The translations under genes were made by a program, and so were the position numbers. Of a stretch of 64,000 nt of DNA, positions 41,601-50,600 are shown piece by piece. Positions within the stretch are counted from its first letter, which is position 1, and every line of letters begins with the position of its first letter. The notes under the pieces were generated by a model. It saw nothing but the letters and a program-made list of their open reading frames with translations. It was not told the DNA's origin and ran no database searches. The DNA is from Trileptium ribeirensis (lineage: Eukaryota > Nematoda > Enoplea > Enoplida > Thoracostomopsidae): the NCBI GenBank assembly GCA_030248225.1, contig JASANE010030200.1:62001-126000 (forward strand). Direction: 5' to 3'.

Positions 41601-44600
41601 TGGGGAAATTAATATTTTCCTTTCCTCAGCTAAACAACGTGCGAAAACAAGACCAAAACAGACTTACGAAAATAGTCTACCTTATCAAATTTGGGCTGCA
41701 TTCCGAACGACAGTGGTGTGGCTCGGGTTTGTACTGCCTACAACTTTTGGACGGGCCACGGCTTTGCCGGTCTCAGTAGCTTAAACGAAAGGCCTAAAGG
41801 GCCTCTATATACATGAGAAAAATCATTAAGCTTCCTGGAACGAATATCGAGTTATTATCGTATAAAGTTAGGGTAAGGACGGATCCCTATCGGGCCGTCG
41901 GGTTTAGGATCCCAACATAATAAAGTTGAATTTTATGGTGATATCTAAAAGTAGACATACTTACGAAGAAACAGCGGAATTTTCACCAAGATTCCTGGAG
42001 GGAATCTTGAAATATTTTAATCTTAACCATGTATTTACGTTTTTGGCAGGGTCAGGCACTTCCAGGCCATCGGATTTGTAATTCCAACCCGGTCCATTAG
42101 CGGACATCCCTACGAAGAAACAGCGAAAGTTTCAGCAAAATTCCTGGAGAGGTTCTTAAAATATTTTACTTTTAGTCTTGATTTCACCTTTTTGGTGGGA
42201 TCAGACCCTTCAGGGTCGTCGGGTCTGGGGTCTTGACTCGAAATCTATGTGTTTTATAGTCCTATTCGTTAGTAGACCGTGCTACGAAGAAACTGCCAAA
42301 ATTTGAGTATAGTTCCTGGAGTAGATCCTAAGATAATTAAATTTTCACATTTTGTTGGGGACATGCCCCTTTAGGGTCGTCGGGTTTGTGTTCCCGGTGT
42401 AGTATTTAAACGTTTCAATCGCTAAATCGCTAGCTCGAATCCTCCTCGAGATCCATGTAGAATTTCAGCTAAATTCCTGGGACAGTTCTCTAGATAAACC
42501 GAGTTTCCTATCTTAGCAGGGGCGAGCCGTCACGCGCACGGGACATCATGTCGGTATAAGGTTTTAACTTGCAACGTTGCCTACAGGACTACTAACTTAT
42601 TAATGAAGCTTAATCAGGTTTTGTTCACGTAAAACGATCCACAAATGCCAAGTAACTCCAATCAACAAAAACCAGTACAGCTGGACGGACTCTCGTCCAG
42701 GTGAAATCGTAAAACGCATAAAATCTTGAAAGCCATCTTTGGCAAATCCTAAATAGATCAGGCTTGTTCGTGTATGACCGTGGATGATCTGGAGTACTAG
42801 TTGAGACGTCTTGTTTAGCCAATATACTTTCATGTAAAATGTTTGTTTAACCTCGGTCAGCTCAATACTCAAACTTTTCGATCCTAACTCAGCTCAGGGA
42901 AACATGTAAATTAAGTCTAAGCGTAAGTGTTACGCTTTCTTTGTGTACTAATCTTAATGACCGAGGGAGGTCCAGCACGACTTCGGGTGTTCAGTCAAAT
43001 TATTCGAGCGGCCAGCTGAGACTACGGGTCGGCGGGACGGGCTAAAGCGGACAGGACTATCTTGTCAAAATCAAGCATGGACAGGGAGTCCACGGAGACT
43101 TAGCGTTACTTCTGATCGATGCGTTTTCTACTATATCCTAAGGGCTGCTACGGACGTACTTAACCTAACTGACTTCAATACTACGATGTCCTATGGTCGT
43201 CCCTCCCTGTCCACACTTACAGCGTTTGGGTCTTTGTTCCAGCATCCATCGCCCATCCGTACGCACGATCCAATGCAGAAGCCGAAGTCGAGAAAACCAT
43301 AAGACGTAAAACAAAGCCGAAACAAGCGATTCAGATAATAAGCGCTGGAGTCGGTCTGCAAAACGACCGAACTCCATGCTGCCGAAGTCGTACTGAACGC
43401 TGACTTGTTTGCGCATCTCTGCTTTTATATGAAATTTTAAATTAATTTTAAATTTCGGACCGTTAGAATGCTTATTCAGCACTTTTGGTCCGATTTCTGA
43501 TTCAATATTATGAAATTAAATAAATATTGTTATCGGCCCAATTCCGATCACATTTTCGGAAATTTTGGGCCGATTTTATATAAACTTTATACGCAATTCT
43601 AATGATTTACGACTTTGTTTACTATAAAATTTTATATAAAATTCCTAAACTTAATGTCAACCTCCTAGAAACTTTAGAAATTTCTACAAAACTACGAACT
43701 TAAGCTACAAATTACATCCAGCACCAACTTTATACAAGCCATAGGCTTCTAATATGAATTCCATCAAGCTTGTTTACTCAACAACTCACTATACGGCGGC
43801 CCGGACAGTAACAAGCTAGGTCTAATATAAAATAAGCCTTAACTAATATGGATTTTATTAACGTCGACGACACCATAACTACAGATATGCAGCTCGTCAT
43901 CTACTTCATTTTGGGCATTCTGAAAGTCCCTGAAAGTCATAAATAAACAAACTCCGATAGCGTACACAGGGTTAATATTAACTTCAAATTTAAAGTTTCG
44001 CATTTATGTGCGGTCAATATCAACTTCATATGAACTTAATTACCAGAAATTACTTTGCTGATAAGAGACGCCAGCTAACTGTGTGTTAGCTCAATATAAA
44101 AGTTATATTAACCGTTAAGAACTTCCAGCTAATTTAATATAAAGTTAACATCAAAAGCTGGATGTTAGAAGCAATCGTTTATTGACTTAACAGACGCATC
44201 GTACAGAACTGCTACCTTATACCTGTATGTATACTGAAGGACTACCTGGCTGGCATACCGCTTTGATATCAATTTTATTAATTATTTGCTGAAGACTATA
44301 ATGTGAACTATATTGAATTCGAAAACGTGGACGCGGCTAAAGTAAACAAAAGAAGAAAAGCGAGGGCAAAGGTGTAAAAAGAGGGTCGGGGCTTCTGAGG
44401 AATGGCCGAAGTGCCAAAAGGAACCCGGATTCGGACTCAGCACGTCCGTCTGGTTAAAATGATATGTAACAGGGCCGTATTCGGTCTACAGGGGGGAAAA
44501 TGAGCTTTTGGGGGAGGGTCCATGCCAAAAATTTCAAAAATCGGGGTGTTTAAACGGATCTCCTGGGTTCGGGGCATACTTTTCTGGGGTGTTCTGTGTA

Positions 44601-47600
44601 TATTTGAATTAGTCTCGATACGGGGAATCTAATGAGGGGTGACACGCCTGTCGGGGCGTTACTTCTGAAACCTTCGTATGGGTGGGCACCTAAAAGTGGG
44701 CACAGCGGGACCGGTCCGGGCTCAAATTAAAGCCTCGGGTCTGGGGATTATAATGATACTTCGTATATATTTGTGTGATTAATATTCGTTAAGTTATTTG
44801 ATTAATCATATTCTACCGGCTTACGTACATACTAATTGGTCCCTAAGTCCGTGGATCCGGGTCGCATCTCCACGAAACCGGTCTCATTCGAAAGACCGTG
44901 AAATTATCTATAAGAAGTGTTAAGCACTAAATTTTGAAATTCCCAACGGTTCCGGAGTTATGGACCGGAGCCGATATTTTCGGTTCCTAAATTTCATAAA
45001 TCTCTAATTTTATTTCTTATCTTAACCAGCGCGAATGACCGCTGGTAAGTAATATTTCGTAAAGTTATAAATTACCAGTGTGGCGAGCACTGGTAAATTT
45101 TATAATCTCGGTTTGCACTTATAATTTTCAGAAAATTCACTCAATTGCTGTTCGCTTTCGAGCGAGCAGCCACCCTTTTTTGTGGTCCTCCTTCGTGAGA
45201 ACGGTCGTGACGGGTGTCCGTCACGGCCAGTTATTTCGATAAAGATTTGTAACTAATTTCGTGGTCCTACCACTCGGGGTAGGGCAATTTCTACTGGGTC
45301 CACTTGTACTGGGTGCAACGGGGGAGTCGTACCGTCCTAAAATTCCCTACAAATCGAGTATGGCAAGGGCTCGTATACTCACGTTCTGCACCTATAAAAC
45401 ACCAGCTTGCAGGCGTAAAATCTCTAAAATTCCTCCTGAAAACATGTCAAATACGTTACGCTCTATGGATCGTACTTCCAGCTTAAAAATTACAAAAATG
45501 CAACACAGTATGACAAACAGAGTACATAAAGTCATAGTAAAACGCAGGCGCTTTTATGGCCTGATCATCCCAATAAAACAGTACAAATATAGTACAACAT
45601 GATCATGAAACGGTATACAATAGTAACAATAGGGTGGCGCTTTTATGGCCTTGCATTACGACAACGAACGGTATGAATACGATACAGCAAACATATATAT
45701 ATATATATATATCCAGCTAACAATGCATGTCCCAATCAATTTGCTGGATTTGTGCCTGAAAATACCCATAAGCAACAACATCGATTACCACGGTACCTAA
45801 GCATACAATACGATTATGGTAACATATATCGAAAACGTGCCTTTATGGCCATCAAAAGTGTAACAAGAACAATGGTAACGATACGTAATGCAAATATGTA
45901 CACCAATGATGCCTTTATGGCCATCACTAATATGGTAAGAATCAAGATAATGCCAATATATGTATATCAAGGCGTGCCTTTGGGGCACTACAACCAATAT
46001 GTATACAGATGGATATAGATATTTGTATATACGTCAACAATTCCCTGCCGGTTATCCATTCCTAGAATAACAAAAAAGATACCCATCTTAGTCGAAACAT
46101 TGTCGGCGGTGCAGGCCGAAATATTGAAAATACAAGTTGGTTACATAGCGGGACTCTTGAGCCTAATTACCCCATTTACCTATATATAAATACGCATGGG
46201 GCGATCGAGTTTGTTCCAATTACGTACGTATATGCCTTAATTTCAGTTCTGTTTCGATTAGTACCGTATGTACCTGATAATTTCTGATTTGTTGTAATTA
46301 TTATATACTTGTATGACTGTGTTGATCTCGCGAATTATTTCAATTGCTGGTTTACTCATATACCGTGGTTCATGATTTGTGCCAGTTAGGCAGTTTACAT
46401 ATGAAGTGACAACAGGGCTTTCATGGTCGATGGGAATATATAGGGGAACTCAGTATATATATTTGCTTGTGATTAATCGATTCTGCTTACATAAATGTAC
46501 GTATTATAAGGCGGGGTTGGGTTCCGTACCCTTTTGGGGCTATTCCCGTCGGGTGTCCCAGGTTGGGGAGACTCTGGTGGCTGAATTCGGAAAAGTTGGC
46601 CACTATACACGTGGTCATGATTATTGGGGAACTCAACTAAATGTTGACCATTACACTATGGACGGGATTTTTGGTATTCGAAAAAAATGTTGTCCATTTC
46701 ACTGTGGACAGGATTTTTGGTATTCGAAAAAATGTTGTCCGTTACACTGTGGACAGGATTTTTTTGGTACTCGGAAAAATGTTGTCCACTATACTTTGGA
46801 CATGATTATTTGTGGTCGAAAAATGTTGACCATTGCACTGTGGTCGGATTTATTTTTGTTCGAAAAAATGTTGACCATGTTAGTGTGGTCAGGATTATCG
46901 TAAAAGTTGACCATTAGTGTGTGGTCAAGATTATGGGTTTTCGCTAAAAGTTTACCATTAGGCTGTGGACAGGATTATCCACCTCGTAACGATCCGTATG
47001 GATCTGTTACAAAAGAATTAATAGCTTTGATTATTGTTGCTCGTTCAATGACTTTTGCCGTGTGATATATAATATATTTAAAATAGCTGCCTGCGAAGTT
47101 GTTCTCGCCAAAGCATACTTCGTACCAGCTATCGGCATAATTGCACCAGTTCCAATAATTATTCTTAAATTCTTGCCCTGAATACATGACGCATTTTTTG
47201 CTTACACCATTGCTCTTATGAGTGCCATGGATGGGTATTCAGAACGTAGTGCAACGTAGTGGAGATTGTGTGTTGCAGGGGTGAAATCTTTTAAATTCCG
47301 TCTGTGTGTGTGACCGGCCATAACTCCAGAACGCCTTAACCGATTTTCATGATCTTGGGCTCATTCGAACCGACATAGTCGATTTATCGTGTACAGCCCC
47401 GAGTGTTTTTTGATTTGGGGTCTGGTTCCGGGGTCAGGGGTCAAAATGTGGGTTTTTGCCCCATTTTAGTACCCTTCACGGAAGCAAGGTTATTTTTATC
47501 TTAACTTTCGAATTTTTTTTCGGGATGGTTTTGTTTCATAGTAAAATGATAAATGTCGATGCTTCTTTTTTGTTTTTCGATTAAGGCTCCGGTTCTGGAT

Positions 47601-50600
47601 TTATGGGGTTTGAAGTACGGGGGTATGGCGCCCCAATGGTTGCTCGACCCAAAAATTTGTTCTGACGTCTTGGGCGGCTGATAAGTTTTGCCTGGAGGCT
47701 TTCGGGCATGGGAAACTCATTGCCGGTGCCCGTTTTGCTCTGCGATCCATGGTTCCGTGGGTACTCGGGTATTTTTTTGCGCCATGGTTCGCGGTCAGAG
47801 GTCAAAATGAGGGTTTTTGTACCCTTCACGTAAGCAAGGTTATTTTTATCTTAGCATTCGAATTTATTTCTCTGGTTGGTTTTATTTCATAGTAAAATGA
47901 TAAATGCCGATGACTCTTTTTTTTGGTTTTTCGATTAAGGCTCCGGTTCTAAAGTTTGGGGTTTGAGGTATGGTGCCCCAATGGTTCCCCGACCCAAAAT
48001 TCAAAAATTTGTTCTGATTTCCTTGGCGGCTGAAAAGTTTCACTTGGGGCTTTGCGGGCATGGCAAACTCATTGCCAATATTGGTTTTGCTCTGTGACCC
48101 ATGGTTCTATGGGTACGAGGGTATGGCGCCTCCAAGGTGCGAGGTCAGAGTCAAAATGAGGGGTTTTCACCCCGTTTTAGTATCCTTCACGGAAGCAAGC
48201 TTATTTTTATCATAACTTTCGATTTTTTTCTCTGGTTGGTTTTATTTCATAGTAAAATGAACAATGCCGATGCCTCTGCCTCCTTTTTGTTTGTCGATTA
48301 AGGCTCCGGTTCTAGAGTTATGGGTTTTGAAGTATGGTGCCCAATGGTTCCCCGACCCAAAATTCGAAAATTTGTTCTGACGTCCTGGGCGGCTGAAAAG
48401 TTTTACTTGGTGGTTTTGGGGCATGGCAAACTCATTGCTGGTGTTGATTTTGCTCTGCGATTCATGGTTCTATGGGTACGGGGGTATGGCGCCGCCATTG
48501 TTCATCGACCCAAAATTCCCAATTTTACTGTTATATACGTCCTGAGAGGCTGATATCTTGCACTTGGGGGTTTTGGGGCATGGGAAACTTACTGCCGGTG
48601 TTAGTTTTGTTCTAACTTGTGCGGTATTGTTAGATGTGCACATATAGCATATAGAGAACTGATTGGCTGTTCACGCAAAAGGCATAGGTGTACCTACGCT
48701 TCACTACGTTCTGCAATGTGGATAGAGTTGAGTTACTAGTTTAGATGAGGACGCTTTGTCTATATTACGGTTCTCATAGATCCTTTGAAATACAATACTG
48801 TTTTGGACGCTAATCCTGTATTTAAAGTAGCGTTGTGGAAACACTATATTCAAAACTATATGATATGCAAAGCCTTAACTTGCTTTTGAAAATAAACATG
48901 ATTTAGCGAAAATATATGCACCGATTGTCGAGATACATCTAATAACTTTTTATCACACAATTATAACCCGACCATTCGGTGCACTTTTACGGAGGAAGAA
49001 TTTGGAATCTTTTTTCGGCCCTATAAAGGCCTCGTGAATGCACAATAAATATTTAAAATTCGTAAAGCTATCGCGCTAGACCTTCGGACATTGCAAACTT
49101 GAGCTATTGATGCCACCAGATAAAATATGTGCGAACTGGCATTCCCAAATTTTGCAACATGACAAACAAGTGTTCTTCGTTAACACTCAGAATTAAAATA
49201 AACATTTATGTTCAGTTCAAACAATGAATAATAAATACACCTGTATTTATCTAATAATATTATTTTATATGACATAACAGTATTTTATTTTCAGATGGGG
49301 TTACGAAAAAGCATCAGAGCGTTGGATGCCGGTGCATACTGTAGAAACGATTTTAATTTCCGTTATTTCGCTTTTGGCTGATCCCAACGATGAAAGCCCT
49401 GCCAATGTAGATGCTGCTGTGAGTTCCACTTTAATCACATGTGACATATTTGTAAGCAGAACACTGGTTTCGCCATTGCCACTAACATTTGATGAAACGT
49501 CAAAGCATTGATTCCTACAGTCAAGTTTAATAGGAACAATATTTAGTTAGATAAAAGGGATAATAGTGCATGGCAATGAAATGATGTCGGTAAAGGTTCT
49601 CAACCGGGAATTTTTTAGTGTATTTGAGTTTAACAGAAGTTCTTGAGACACTTCAAATTTGTTTATGTAGCTTTCTGTCTGTGTGGACAACAAATTTTGA
49701 CACCAAAAGTCAAATTTTACTATTTACTTGGAGTACTATAATTATTGGTCTATAGGTTTTCGGGGTTGCTGGATACAATAAAAGCATTGTGTGTTTGCGT
49801 GGTGTGCAGCAATAAGGCAAATGCTAGGGCCATAAACGTGAAAACGACTTTTCACATTTTTCTTAAAATGTGTAATTTATAAATTTCAGAAGTTTTCGTT
49901 TTTGTCATAAGAATCAGAAATAAAGGTTCATGCGCATTAATATGTAATTAAAATAGTCATACTGTTACAATTCCAGCAATGACGTGTATTATTGCTATCG
50001 TTGGAATTTAGCAGGTTCCCATCAAGCTGAATTTGGAACCTTGCACGCTCCGTTTACACTCGCTGCGTGAGTAACTTGTGGCTTTAGAACGATTAAGATT
50101 TGCGCCTTGGCTTACATTACAGTCTGATAAAAACGAAAATGTGGTCACATGTTTGTATTACAGTATAAACGAGGAAGTACGTAGTATAATGATAAAATAC
50201 GATGAAATAAATATAATTGTAACTTGGACTGCTGAGAGCCATAACATAACTTTCGGTACGTTGATTGCGATTGTGGGTCAAGCGCACATAACTACACCAT
50301 GCCTTTTCAGAGCTTAGTAAGAAATCCTATTTACTATTATAGGTTTTGTGTCACACAAGATAGGTTGTGTCTTACCTTCTATCAGACGAGCCTGACAAGC
50401 CTTCAAGGGTGCCAGAATTTTTAAGGTTATATTACATGAAACACAAACCTGTTATAACTGATTACACGTCATAATAAAAATTAATAGACTGAATGAAACT
50501 ACGCTTGGCCCTCTCTTCCGAGATACTAATAATAAGATATGGGCGAGGGTCCTCACTTCCGATGAGTAGTTGAACTTGATGCAAAGAATTTGTATATCGT

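Noticed and set aside
46379..46903. A 174-codon frame with a Cys-rich 15-residue repeat, considered as a secreted or silk-like protein.
   Set aside because: Most of the frame is the minisatellite, whose unit near 45 bp keeps any frame open. The indels between later units are not multiples of three, so the repeat is not maintained as protein.
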